Part shown: piece after piece, positions 1-7,825 of the stretch
Numbering within the stretch: the first letter of the stretch is position 1
How the letters are laid out: each line of letters begins with the position of its first letter
Origin: Parabacteroides faecis
Lineage (GTDB): Bacteria > Bacteroidota > Bacteroidia > Bacteroidales > Tannerellaceae
Direction: 5' to 3'
Assembly: GCF_014647375.1 (NCBI RefSeq)
Contig: NZ_BMPB01000020.1
Location: 1-64,000, forward strand
Length of the DNA stretch: 64,000 nt
Notes under the pieces: generated by a model
Told to the model about the DNA's origin: nothing
The model's database searches: none
Seen by the model: only the letters and a program-made list of their open reading frames with translations
Position numbers and translations under genes: made by a program

Positions 1-111
1 GCTCTCCAATAACGGGGCAAAAGCTCCGTCCTTACCCAACAAGGGCTTGCCAGCCTTGAGCTGTTCGATTGCCTTGTTCTTGATCCTTTCAAAATCAAAT
101 TCTTCACTCAT
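1..111 (-). CDS. IS256-family (mutator-type) transposase, N-terminal 37 codons, cut by window edge
   Basis: The minus strand starts with ATG at 111 and stays open to base 1, giving 37 codons that read MSEEFDFERIKNKAIEQ and then LKAGKPLLGKDGAFAPLLES. The GKDGAFAPLL block is typical of the N-terminus of IS256/mutator-type DDE transposases in Bacteroidetes. The rest of the protein, including the catalytic DDE residues, lies outside the window, so it cannot be judged intact or broken. The element points out of the window, and its upstream terminal region is at about 112-180. Identification rests on N-terminal resemblance only. Confidence 0.72.
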   Translation of the reverse strand, partial: MSEEFDFERIKNKAIEQLKAGKPLLGKDGAFAPLLES

Positions 112-212
112 AAAAAAACTCTGTTAGCAAAGTTAATACTTTATTTGTTTGCTTTGCTGACACAGTTTAAATTACAGCCTCAACAAATCACATGCTTTAA
201 CTAGCTGTAATT
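112..212. mobile_element. Probable outer end of the IS256-like element (terminal repeat region)
   Basis: Just upstream of the transposase start, AACTCTGTTAGCAAAG (118 on) and the complement of CTTTGCTGACACAGTTT (152-168) are imperfect inverted copies; the TGACACAG type of end fits IS256-family terminal repeats. A -7-like box TAACTTTG reads toward the transposase. A 9-bp inverted pair, AATTACAGC (170-178) and GCTGTAATT (204-212), follows. The exact IS boundary and target duplication cannot be fixed because the other end is outside the window. Confidence 0.4.
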
Positions 213-271
213 CAATAATATACATGGTGTGGTTTGAATAATCCTACTTATTAGACTGGAAAAATACAGTA

Positions 272-301
272 AACCCCTATCAGCATTTACTGGTAGGGGT
301 T
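272..301 (-). terminator. Terminator hairpin downstream of the serine recombinase
   Basis: Arms AACCCCTATCAG (272-283) and CTGGTAGGGGTT (290-301) pair over 12 positions with one G-U, with a 6-base loop. On the minus strand the hairpin is followed by a T-rich stretch (TTTACTGTATTTTT). It lies 33 bases beyond the stop of the recombinase gene, as expected for an intrinsic terminator. Confidence 0.7.
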
Positions 302-333
302 ATATATTAAGCTCTCTAAAGTATCTTTTCTAT

Positions 334-2058
334 TCAATAGTATTGTCTATTTTCTTCAATATCCAGATAATTTACAAAGTCTATAATACCGTATTCTCTA
401 TCTTCTCCTTTAAGATCACCTAGATAAATAGTACCATCTGTATTAATAGTCGGCTTCTCCTTTATATGGTTAATGTAACCTTTAGCATTTTGAGTATCAA
501 AGTAAATATCCTGTGAAGGCTGGAAGATTATATAGTATTTACTATTGCGTTTAGAGAAATAACCCAGATAAATAGTTTGCCCAGTACTAAATGTTACTAC
601 TATGATGGAAGTTTTACCTTCTCCAAAAATCATAATCTTATCTACTGCCTTATGTACTAGATTATACTTTTCTACCTCATCAGTAATACTATCTACTATA
701 CTAGAATCCTCACTAGCTTTATTGATATTCTTAATTCTGGATTCATTAGAATGAATGAGCTTTTCCAGTCTATCAATTTCTTGCTGATATTTACCCACTT
801 CCTTATTGATTACTTCTATTTCTTTCATCTTATTGATATAAAGAGTGGGCATATTAGGAAACTGGCTCTTTATTTCAATGGCTGTATCTACTATTATGTT
901 TGCTTTAGTAGTAAGTTCAGCCTGTTTACCATCTAAAAGAAGAATCTGCTGCTTATATGATTCTATTTCAGCCAGTAAAGGTTCTATCTTTTCCTGTGCT
1001 TTACCTGCTGCCAGTTCCTTATAGAAGAATGTTTTCACTATATTCCATATAATAGTTTCTAGTTTAGTAGTTATAGTTTTACTATTACAAAGACTACCAT
1101 CAATATGTTTATTACTACAACGGTAATATTGGTAGTTATTACTATAAGCATATCTTCTGCCACATTTAGGACAAACTATTAATCCTCTTAATAATGGCAA
1201 ATATTTAGTACCCGTACTATTACTTCTATTTGTTCTGGCTTTTGTTTGTTCTTTAGACTGCTGATATATATCTGCGGTTATAATAGCAGGAACGTCTATA
1301 GATACTGATTCTATTGGTTTTCTGTATGTTTTACCATTTTTAGGCTTTTCACTCTTTATATGGTATTCAGCTTTTCCCATATAAACAGGATTATCTAGTA
1401 TAGTTCTTATACTATTTTGAGTCCATTTGTTTTTCTTCTTACTCAATATTCCTTCTGCATTAAGGATTATAGGAATCCTATAAGTCGAATACCCATCTAT
1501 TGATAATTGGAATATACGCTTTATTATTTCTGCTTCTTCTATGTTTATAGATAGTCTTTTTGTCAGCTTATTATAATCATAACCATAGGGAGCTGTAGAA
1601 GCATAACTATGACCTTCTTTTAATATCTTATGTCTTTTGCCAGATAAAGTTCTGGCTTTTAAAGTTATTGCTTCTTGTTCTGCTATTGTTGCTGTTATGG
1701 CTATAACTAAGTTGGCTTGATCATTTTTTGTTCCATCCCTATTTAATGTATGCAGGTTCTCTTTATAAGAATAAATACATATTCCCTTATTAGTAAAATC
1801 CTCAATTTGTTGCTGTAGATAAATGGAACGTCTACTAAGCCTACTTATTTCCCAAACTAGAACAATATCAATATCCTGTTTGGTTAGTTTTCTTAGTTTC
1901 TCAAATTCTGGTCTATCATTATTAAAGCCCGATTCTTTTTCTTCAAATACATAGACTACTTCTATGTCATTTTTACTAGCATAGTCTCTTAATTCATTTG
2001 TCTGCTTACTATAGTCTTGCATTTCTGTAGATACCCTACTATAAATTGCACCTCTCAT
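334..2058 (-). CDS. Large serine recombinase/integrase (resolvase, recombinase and zinc-ribbon domains)
   Basis: The protein has 574 residues from the ATG at 2058. An upstream in-frame start at 2136 is rejected because the promoter -7 box (2085-2092) lies between the two. Residues 1-145 form the resolvase catalytic domain: AIYSRVST carries the nucleophile Ser10, and ISRLSRR the conserved arginines. Residues about 155-270 are the recombinase domain. A zinc beta-ribbon follows, with cysteines at 296, 299, 314 and 324, then a coiled coil (about 345-450). This order is that of large serine integrases, which catalyse directional integration and excision between attachment sites. The gene is clearly more AT-rich than its neighbours, a sign of transfer. 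No accessory or conjugation genes of an element are visible inside the window; any such element would extend left past the IS256 fragment. Confidence 0.92.
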   Translation of the reverse strand: MRGAIYSRVSTEMQDYSKQTNELRDYASKNDIEVVYVFEEKESGFNNDRPEFEKLRKLTKQDIDIVLVWEISRLSRRSIYLQQQIEDFTNKGICIYSYKENLHTLNRDGTKNDQANLVIAITATIAEQEAITLKARTLSGKRHKILKEGHSYASTAPYGYDYNKLTKRLSINIEEAEIIKRIFQLSIDGYSTYRIPIILNAEGILSKKKNKWTQNSIRTILDNPVYMGKAEYHIKSEKPKNGKTYRKPIESVSIDVPAIITADIYQQSKEQTKARTNRSNSTGTKYLPLLRGLIVCPKCGRRYAYSNNYQYYRCSNKHIDGSLCNSKTITTKLETIIWNIVKTFFYKELAAGKAQEKIEPLLAEIESYKQQILLLDGKQAELTTKANIIVDTAIEIKSQFPNMPTLYINKMKEIEVINKEVGKYQQEIDRLEKLIHSNESRIKNINKASEDSSIVDSITDEVEKYNLVHKAVDKIMIFGEGKTSIIVVTFSTGQTIYLGYFSKRNSKYYIIFQPSQDIYFDTQNAKGYINHIKEKPTINTDGTIYLGDLKGEDREYGIIDFVNYLDIEENRQYY

Positions 2059-2084
2059 ATAATTAGTTGTTATATTATTTGATA

Positions 2085-2115
2085 CAAAGGTAATTATATT
2101 ACATGTATGTGCAAA
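2085..2115 (-). promoter_or_regulatory. Bacteroidetes-type promoter of the recombinase
   Basis: On the minus strand TTTG (2112-2115) is followed 19 bases later by TACCTTTG (2085-2092), matching the TTTG-N19-21-TAnnTTTG promoter of the Bacteroidetes primary sigma factor. Transcription would start near 2079, giving a leader of about 20 bases and fixing the start codon at 2058. Confidence 0.75.
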
Positions 2116-2124
2116 TGTTTTTAC

Positions 2125-2170
2125 TTCGTTCGACAACCATCGAATAATTATACGACAGTTGTCGAACGAA
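2125..2170. other. 46-bp near-perfect palindrome beside the recombinase promoter (candidate attachment or operator site)
   Basis: The outer arms TTCGTTCGACAAC (2125-2137) and GTTGTCGAACGAA (2158-2170) are perfect 13-bp inverted repeats. Inside them TCG (2140-2142) pairs with CGA (2153-2155) and the centre ATAATTAT is itself palindromic. The only mismatches are at CA (2138-2139 against 2156-2157) and at 2143/2152. It begins 10 bases upstream of the recombinase -33 box. Serine integrase att sites are about 40-50 bp, dyad-symmetric and commonly next to the integrase gene, so this may be an att half or an autoregulatory operator. It has no T-run and is unlikely to be a terminator. Confidence 0.55.
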
Positions 2171-2229
2171 TAGAGAACAACTGCCGTATGAATACTTATT
2201 TAAACCCAACGGTAGTTTACATTCAGACA

Positions 2230-2919
2230 TTAATCATCCAACTCTCCCTGATTCCGCATGTGCTTGCCATCGCAGAAGGGTTTGTTCTGTGAAAGACCGC
2301 AACGGCATAACGTAACACGGTTGCGCACCGGATAGACACGTCCGTTTTCGTCTTCTATAGGAATACCGCCTTTCACCCAGATAGGACCGTGTACGCTGGC
2401 AGGGACATCTTCCAGGATGCTGATACCTTCGGGCAGTTCGGGTTCAATCCGTTTACCATCTTTCGTAACGGCTGTCAGCCGACCACTGGGGCAGTTGGCG
2501 CACTGTTGTTTTACTATTTCAATCGTATCCTTCGAGTCACCCTCCTCCACCTGTTGCCAGGCAGTACCGTGCGTATCGCAGAAACGGGCTACCGCACAAA
2601 GGCTTTCGGCATCCAACATATCGATCACTTTGCCTTCATAAAGGACAGACATTTCATCGTACGAATCGTGACTGGCCGTCGTATCTCCTTTAAAGCCAAT
2701 CTTTTTATGCGTTCCGTCGCAGAAAGGTTTGTTGTGCGAGCCACCGCAGCGGCACAGATGATATACGCCTTCAACGGAATACTTTTGTATTTCCTTATAA
2801 CCGGTGGAAGCTCCTTTCCGGTCGCCGATATAACGTAACTGATTCACCGGGACATCCCCGATCACTTCGTAAGGTCCGTTTGGGAGAACCTTGATTTTCT
2901 TTTCACTATTAGATTCCAT
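2230..2919 (-). CDS. CDGSH iron-sulfur protein with two CDGSH motifs and a Fer4_19-like segment
   Basis: The protein has about 229 residues. Two CDGSH-type 2Fe-2S motifs are visible, CRCGGSHNKPFCDGTH near residue 60 and CRCGLSQNKPFCDGKH near residue 205, each with the Cys-x-Cys...Cys...His ligand set. Between them a Cys-rich segment, with cysteines in CAVARFCDTHG and QQCANCPSG, matches the divergent 4Fe-4S (Fer4_19) domain often fused to CDGSH proteins. It is probably a cytosolic Fe-S electron-transfer or cluster-handling protein; its substrate is unknown. The ATG at 2919 is directly preceded by an in-frame GTG at 2922, so the start is uncertain by one codon. It is transcribed alone, and no clear promoter was recognised. 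Confidence 0.88.
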   Translation of the reverse strand: MESNSEKKIKVLPNGPYEVIGDVPVNQLRYIGDRKGASTGYKEIQKYSVEGVYHLCRCGGSHNKPFCDGTHKKIGFKGDTTASHDSYDEMSVLYEGKVIDMLDAESLCAVARFCDTHGTAWQQVEEGDSKDTIEIVKQQCANCPSGRLTAVTKDGKRIEPELPEGISILEDVPASVHGPIWVKGGIPIEDENGRVYPVRNRVTLCRCGLSQNKPFCDGKHMRNQGELDD

Positions 2920-3010
2920 CACCTAAGTTGTTTTAATTTTATGTACTATTTATTAAACAACGTGGATTTCAGTTTGTTTAGTCAAACCTTCCGGAAAATC
3001 AAGCCATCCG

Positions 3011-5587
3011 CTAAAATCCCAGTCCAAGCTCGAACATGAAACGGAAACTATCGGTCGAACCGAACCATGAATACTTCGTCGTGACCTTGTTGATCAACGT
3101 CAGCCATACCCCTCCTCCGTACGAGGTATGCCACCTTTTCGATTCTTCACCCGGGAACCAGACACGGCCGTAGTCGAACCCGGCAAACACTCCGTACTTC
3201 AAAGGGGTGAACGGATTCTTAAGTTTCCCCATATCCAACCGGATATCCGAATATTGGTAAAAAGCCTGTTTCCCGATAAAACGGTTATCCCGGTAACCGC
3301 GTAGCTCGGTGGATGCCGCCTGGTAGAATTCATATTTATTGTTGAAGAGCAGTTTACATTTCGCCATCGTCGCCCAGGTCAGACGATCGGTAATCCGTAC
3401 GTCCAGTTCCATAGAAGCACCGGCATAAGGAAAATTACGTCCGGCATCCCTCAGATTCATCATCCAACCGGCTGTTACAGCTCCACCGATCCGGGGGATA
3501 AAAGAAGAAAGCTCTTTCTCCGTCTCCAGCGTAGCTCCCAGGTCGAAGAAGTAGTTATTCTTGAAAATCCGGTGATCTTCGGGATAATACAGGTTGATGA
3601 AACGGTCGCTCGTTTCCTTCGCCTTGAACATTTCCAGCGAAGTTCGAACAGTCAGCTTTTCATTCTTTCCGAAATTGAGCAGAAAAGAAGGCGACAGTTT
3701 GAACTCGCGGATATGGACACGGTTGTAATTTTTCTTCGCTTCCTTATATCCGTCCGTATTATTCCCGAAACCGAAAAAGTTATAGAAGTTCCTCTTCGAA
3801 CTGATTGTCGCCTCTATATTGAACGATTTCTTTCCGTCGTAAGAAGGAAAAATCCCCTGGTACATGAACCCTTGCAGGTAATTATACCCGACACGGTGCT
3901 GGTAAGTAAACGGCGAACGTTTAAAGCCATACATCGTATAGGTAAAAAATGTGCCGAGACTGAATCCTTTATCCGAGTCGTAAATCCCCCAGGGTGTGAG
4001 TGACATTTTATGATATTTGATCTTATTGTAGTCATACTGATGTATTTCCGGTATATCCGAAAAAACTTTACGGGCATGAGGAATGGAGTCTAACCGGGCC
4101 TTTTCCGACTTATACTCGTAAATCCGTATATGATGACCCGGGTCCAGCCGATAACTATTCTCACCGCGACCGGCGATCAAGAAGACGGGCATTTCTTTCT
4201 TTGCTTCTCCGTTCACTTCAAAACGGTCGTCACCTTCAAGACCGTATAGCCAAAGTTCTTTGGTCTTTTTACGGCTATATTTCCGGTCGAACACCAGTCG
4301 GTCTGTCTCTTTATCGTAGATGCGGATAAACAAACTGTCGGGATTAGTACGATCGACGACGAAACGGTCAGAACGGTTGCTTCCCGTCAGAACCGGAGTC
4401 CGCTGCAACTGATCGAAATAAGCCGTTGCTATCTCCTCCAGCCTATCCCGTCTCTGTTTCACGATCGCGCTGATCCGTTCGATCTCCTTATCCTCTATTC
4501 CCTTCGGCAAACGCGAGAAAGCATCGTCTATCACCGAATCGGTCAGTGTCCCGCGGATAAATCGGGCCTGCTGCATCCATACATCGGCATCACTTTGGGA
4601 AGCCAACGCCATATCCAAAGAAAAACCCAAGGCGTTCTCTTTGCGGACGCTTTTCAGCGAAGGATCGTAATTAACAATGAAACCCAGACCCAACACCCGG
4701 AGCATTTGTTTGAACAAAACGCCGTCAACCTTCGTAAAAGCATGGTTACGGTCGATGACGATCGGGTCGAAGGTTAGGCTATCGCCCTGCCGACGCGCTA
4801 TCCAGTTCCAGTTTTCGGGTATCTTATTCCAGTCACCTATCACCATATCCAACAAACGTTCGCGGATATAAAGTTCCTGATTCACCTGATAATTCTTATC
4901 CGTCCGGATAGTATCCAGCAAATCTTCTGTCAGGAGAATATTCGGGCGGGTATTAAAATCGGGCACATCGATGACACTGACCAGCTTATTTCCGATAGGC
5001 GTTCCATCCGCCACTGTATCGGTTGTGGAATACTCGGGCAAGTAAAAGATCCGCGAATTATTTGAGTTCAGCCCCGACGAACGCGCCAGATAATCGGCAG
5101 AGATAAAGGTAAACGGATTGATAATAGTATAGGCATCGCCGATGAACTGGTCCAGATATGTATTTCTGAATACTTGTTTGCTATAGACTTCCTGGAAGAA
5201 TTTCGATTCGAGGAAGGTAGTATATCCGCCTAGCGGCTTCAAAAGACATAACTGTGCCTGATCGTTTTCCAGAAGTAATCCCTGGAAATCAGTCGCCTGC
5301 TCCATCACCTTCATCCCACCCCAAAGCGTTTGCAGGGTGACGGCAGGCACGGTGATCGGGATAGAATATAATTTCCGATAATGTTCTCCCCAAAGCATCT
5401 TATAAAAATCACTTTTCTCAGTGGCCGACGACGGGTAGATCGATTTCCGAACCAGCGAATCGCCTTCGGTCATACCGGCACTGTCGACCGGCAACAATAG
5501 ATCCGCAGCCGCCTCCGGAGACGGAAAAAACAGCAGGACCAACAATAATATATAGTAACAGACAGTATAAACATGTAATTTCATCAT
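3011..5587 (-). CDS. BamA/TamA-family outer-membrane beta-barrel protein with a large N-terminal domain
   Basis: The protein has about 858 residues with a signal peptide (LHVYTVCYYILLLVLLFF). The C-terminal third is an Omp85-like barrel: it carries the RGYRDNRF motif of surface antigen D15/ShlB proteins and ends in aromatic GLGF. The middle resembles the region joined to barrels in Bacteroidetes metallophosphoesterase-barrel proteins, with a motif MVIGDWNKIPENWNW and later IDRNHAF. No phosphoesterase domain is seen here, so it may be the barrel half of that family. A role in transport across or insertion into the outer membrane is inferred, and the substrate is unknown. ATG codons at 5587 and 5584 are both possible starts. 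It stands alone between the CDGSH gene and a divergently transcribed small membrane protein. Confidence 0.8.
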   Translation of the reverse strand: MMKLHVYTVCYYILLLVLLFFPSPEAAADLLLPVDSAGMTEGDSLVRKSIYPSSATEKSDFYKMLWGEHYRKLYSIPITVPAVTLQTLWGGMKVMEQATDFQGLLLENDQAQLCLLKPLGGYTTFLESKFFQEVYSKQVFRNTYLDQFIGDAYTIINPFTFISADYLARSSGLNSNNSRIFYLPEYSTTDTVADGTPIGNKLVSVIDVPDFNTRPNILLTEDLLDTIRTDKNYQVNQELYIRERLLDMVIGDWNKIPENWNWIARRQGDSLTFDPIVIDRNHAFTKVDGVLFKQMLRVLGLGFIVNYDPSLKSVRKENALGFSLDMALASQSDADVWMQQARFIRGTLTDSVIDDAFSRLPKGIEDKEIERISAIVKQRRDRLEEIATAYFDQLQRTPVLTGSNRSDRFVVDRTNPDSLFIRIYDKETDRLVFDRKYSRKKTKELWLYGLEGDDRFEVNGEAKKEMPVFLIAGRGENSYRLDPGHHIRIYEYKSEKARLDSIPHARKVFSDIPEIHQYDYNKIKYHKMSLTPWGIYDSDKGFSLGTFFTYTMYGFKRSPFTYQHRVGYNYLQGFMYQGIFPSYDGKKSFNIEATISSKRNFYNFFGFGNNTDGYKEAKKNYNRVHIREFKLSPSFLLNFGKNEKLTVRTSLEMFKAKETSDRFINLYYPEDHRIFKNNYFFDLGATLETEKELSSFIPRIGGAVTAGWMMNLRDAGRNFPYAGASMELDVRITDRLTWATMAKCKLLFNNKYEFYQAASTELRGYRDNRFIGKQAFYQYSDIRLDMGKLKNPFTPLKYGVFAGFDYGRVWFPGEESKRWHTSYGGGVWLTLINKVTTKYSWFGSTDSFRFMFELGLGF

Positions 5588-5747
5588 CTGCAAACTGAAT
5601 CACAATTATATTCAAACAAGTAACACCTGTATATTTACATAACAGAGCAGGCATTCAACTTGTTTTACTCATAACGCCTGGCAGCCTGATCCAGTTTTTT
5701 TTCGTATTTTAGCAGACAAAAAACGAATCCTTTAAAAAGAGAAGCTT

Positions 5748-6026
5748 ATGAGTTTTGCTGGCCATGTTTTCGATATGATACGAAGGAACAAAGAAGATCG
5801 GGAGATGCTCAGACAGCTCCGTGACCGGGGAAAAGACACCCGTGCAAAGTATGCTTCACAACTCCCGGACATCAGTGCCGAAGAGTTCGACCGGATCAAC
5901 CGGCAGGTGAAAGAACGCGAACAAGATGAACAAAAGTACTTCTTACAAATAAAATATGTGATTTTACTGGCTGCCCTTGCCGCCTTTATCTTATTATGGA
6001 TCATATTAAAAGTATTCTCTTTCTGA
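5748..6026 (+). CDS. Small membrane protein of unknown function, one C-terminal transmembrane helix
   Basis: This 92-residue protein has a charged, helical N-terminal part (IRRNKEDREMLRQLRDRG and ISAEEFDRINRQVKEREQDEQK) and one hydrophobic helix near the C-terminus (YVILLAALAAFILLWIILKV). It looks like a tail-anchored inner-membrane protein with the helical region in the cytoplasm. A purine-rich AAAAAGAGAAG lies 5-15 bases before the ATG. I do not recognise a family. The gene ends in TGA, and the following bases in the same frame encode an RtcB remnant. Confidence 0.7.
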   Translation: MSFAGHVFDMIRRNKEDREMLRQLRDRGKDTRAKYASQLPDISAEEFDRINRQVKEREQDEQKYFLQIKYVILLAALAAFILLWIILKVFSF

Positions 6027-6119
6027 TATCACTATAACTTCGCCTGGTGGGAAGAGATTTCACCCAACCGCTACGCCATCGTCCACCGCAAAGGGGCCAC
6101 TCCTGCCGAAAAAGAGTAA
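6027..6119 (+). pseudogene. Remnant of RNA ligase RtcB (about 30 codons)
   Basis: Directly after the stop of the preceding small gene, and in the same frame, the sequence reads YNFAWWEEISPN followed by RYAIVHRKGATPAEKE and TAA. The VHRKGATPA block is the conserved strand of RtcB tRNA-splicing ligases, in which the histidine binds metal. In intact proteins it is followed by a glycine-rich IPGSMG stretch, which is missing here, as is everything upstream. There is no start codon and no room for a functional ligase, so this is a deletion scar. Confidence 0.62.
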
Positions 6120-6231
6120 AAGAGAGTAATCTACGAAACATCTTATATAATGTAAAACCAGCAAGATCGGACAAATAGAAACCGTAAAAGTTTCTTACAT
6201 TTGTCGTCCAGGCTAAAAAGACTCTATTTTA

Positions 6232-7176
6232 ATGAACAAACATAGTTTTACCGAATCTTACGACACATGCCCCGCCCTGCTGACAGAGGGTGCTATCGTC
6301 GAAAGATTACGCCACGAATACCGGATCTCCCTGGACGAACAGATCGTCCACGCCGGATTGATATACGACGAACAACATAAGCAACAACTGGCTGCCATCT
6401 ACAGCCAGTATCTGGATATCGCGGAAAGCTCGCGGCTCCCTCTCCTGCTGATGACCCCTACCCGGAGAGCGAATAAAGAACGGATTGCCGCATCGGTATT
6501 CAGGGACAAAAATATCCTGGCGGACAATGTCGCCTTCCTTTCTGAGCTAAGGGACCGGTACACGGCTCCGGTCTATATCGGCGGACTGACCGGATGCCGG
6601 GGAGATGCTTACAGCAACCGGAAGTATTTTTCCATTGAAGAGGCTTTCAGCTATCATCTTCCTACGCTCCTTGATTTCAAAGAGTCCGGAGTCGATTATC
6701 TGTTTGCCGGCATCATGCCTGAACTGACCGAAGCAACCGGCATGGCCAAGGCGATGGAGACAACCGGTTTGCCCTACATCATCAGCTTTATGATCGGACG
6801 CAACGGCCGACTGATGGACGGAACGTTCATCCACGAAGCAATCGAGGCTATTGATAAACAGACCTCACGCCCTCCCGTCTGCTATATGGCGAACTGCGTG
6901 CATCCGGATGTCCTCTTTGAAGCTTTGTCGCATCCGATGAACGATACGGAACTGGTGAGAACGCGCTTCAACGGCATCCAGGCGAACGCATCCAGTCTCA
7001 GTCCCGAGGAACTGAACGGTTGCTCCTGCCTGCAATCGTCGACCGCCGCCGAACTTTCAGACCGCCTTATGACTTTATTATGGGATTTCCCGCTGAAAAT
7101 CTGTGGCGGTTGCTGCGGAACCGACGGCTCGCACCTGAAAGAGTTTGCCGATATCCTGTCGCGCCGCGCCGGATAG
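6232..7176 (+). CDS. Homocysteine S-methyltransferase family protein
   Basis: The 314-residue protein belongs to the zinc-dependent homocysteine S-methyltransferase (betaine- or S-methylmethionine-homocysteine methyltransferase) fold. The zinc-binding cysteines are visible in MANCVHPDV (about residue 222) and in CGGCCGTDGSHL (about 285-296), and the N-terminal half forms the TIM-barrel core. It should transfer a methyl group from a small donor to homocysteine, giving methionine, in the cytoplasm. The donor cannot be read from the sequence. It ends two bases before the convergently transcribed Lrp-type regulator. Confidence 0.85.
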   Translation: MNKHSFTESYDTCPALLTEGAIVERLRHEYRISLDEQIVHAGLIYDEQHKQQLAAIYSQYLDIAESSRLPLLLMTPTRRANKERIAASVFRDKNILADNVAFLSELRDRYTAPVYIGGLTGCRGDAYSNRKYFSIEEAFSYHLPTLLDFKESGVDYLFAGIMPELTEATGMAKAMETTGLPYIISFMIGRNGRLMDGTFIHEAIEAIDKQTSRPPVCYMANCVHPDVLFEALSHPMNDTELVRTRFNGIQANASSLSPEELNGCSCLQSSTAAELSDRLMTLLWDFPLKICGGCCGTDGSHLKEFADILSRRAG

Positions 7177-7178
7177 TT

Positions 7179-7652
7179 TCATTCACCCGGCACCACCTTC
7201 AAGGCGGTTGTATGCTTGATCTCGTTCAACACGAACGAACTTTGCATCTTGACGATACCATTTACTTTGGTAAGCTTGTTAAAGACAAACTGGTCGTATG
7301 CGGCCAGGTCTTTAACAACCACCTTGAGAAAGAAGTCGTAGATGCCGCCGATCGAATAACATTCCATCACCTCGTCGATCTCTTGTATCTCTGCTTTGAA
7401 CCGCTGGATATGCTCATCGTTGTGCACCGCCAGCGAGACGTTGCAGAAAACCACGAGCGGAAGTCCTACCTTCTTATTATCCACCAGGGCGACATAATTC
7501 CTGATATAGCCTTCTTCTTCCAGCCTTTTCACCCGTTCGTAGACAGGCGTTTTAGAGATATTCAGCTCCGCCGAAAGCTCTTTCATATTCACTTTGGCAT
7601 TATTCTGCAAAGCCTGTAAAATTTTAATATCGATCTGATCCAGTATTGCCAT
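7179..7652 (-). CDS. Lrp/AsnC-family transcriptional regulator
   Basis: The 157-residue protein begins MAILDQIDIKILQALQ; this start is preferred over in-frame upstream codons because the promoter is at 7717-7749. Residues 1-60 are the AsnC winged helix (LSAELNISKTPVYERVKRLEEEG), and the rest is the RAM/ACT-like effector and oligomerisation domain. Such proteins sense amino acids and form octamers on DNA. It is divergent from an EamA exporter gene, whose expression it probably controls together with its own. A short palindrome lies inside its promoter. Confidence 0.92.
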   Translation of the reverse strand: MAILDQIDIKILQALQNNAKVNMKELSAELNISKTPVYERVKRLEEEGYIRNYVALVDNKKVGLPLVVFCNVSLAVHNDEHIQRFKAEIQEIDEVMECYSIGGIYDFFLKVVVKDLAAYDQFVFNKLTKVNGIVKMQSSFVLNEIKHTTALKVVPGE

Positions 7653-7716
7653 AGTATTTTTTCCTATTTTCGTTGTAAAAGATATTCCCAAAACACACAT
7701 TATCCTGTATAGAATC

Positions 7717-7749
7717 CAAATATAGGAATAATTCCTTATTTTCAACAAA
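7717..7749 (-). promoter_or_regulatory. Promoter of the Lrp-type gene with an internal palindrome
   Basis: On the minus strand TTTG (7746-7749) is followed after 21 bases by TATATTTG (7717-7724). Between the boxes lies the perfect palindrome AGGAATAATTCCT (7724-7736), similar in form to Lrp/AsnC operators, so autoregulation by occlusion is likely. Confidence 0.6.
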
Positions 7750-7775
7750 TACACAGAACCTATTTACTTAATACA

Positions 7776-7783
7776 TATATTTG
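7776..7783 (+). promoter_or_regulatory. -7 box of the EamA transporter gene
   Basis: TATATTTG matches TAnnTTTG and lies 43 bases upstream of the chosen ATG. No clear -33 box is seen at the right distance, which is compatible with activator dependence, for example on the divergent Lrp-type protein. Confidence 0.5.
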
Positions 7784-7825
7784 CGGAACCATTTTCCTCC
7801 ATTGTTAATAGAAATTCATAAAAAT

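Noticed and set aside
2058-2136. Longer N-terminus of the serine recombinase starting at 2136
   Set aside because: It would begin upstream of the promoter -7 box, and the catalytic domain starts exactly at the ATG at 2058.
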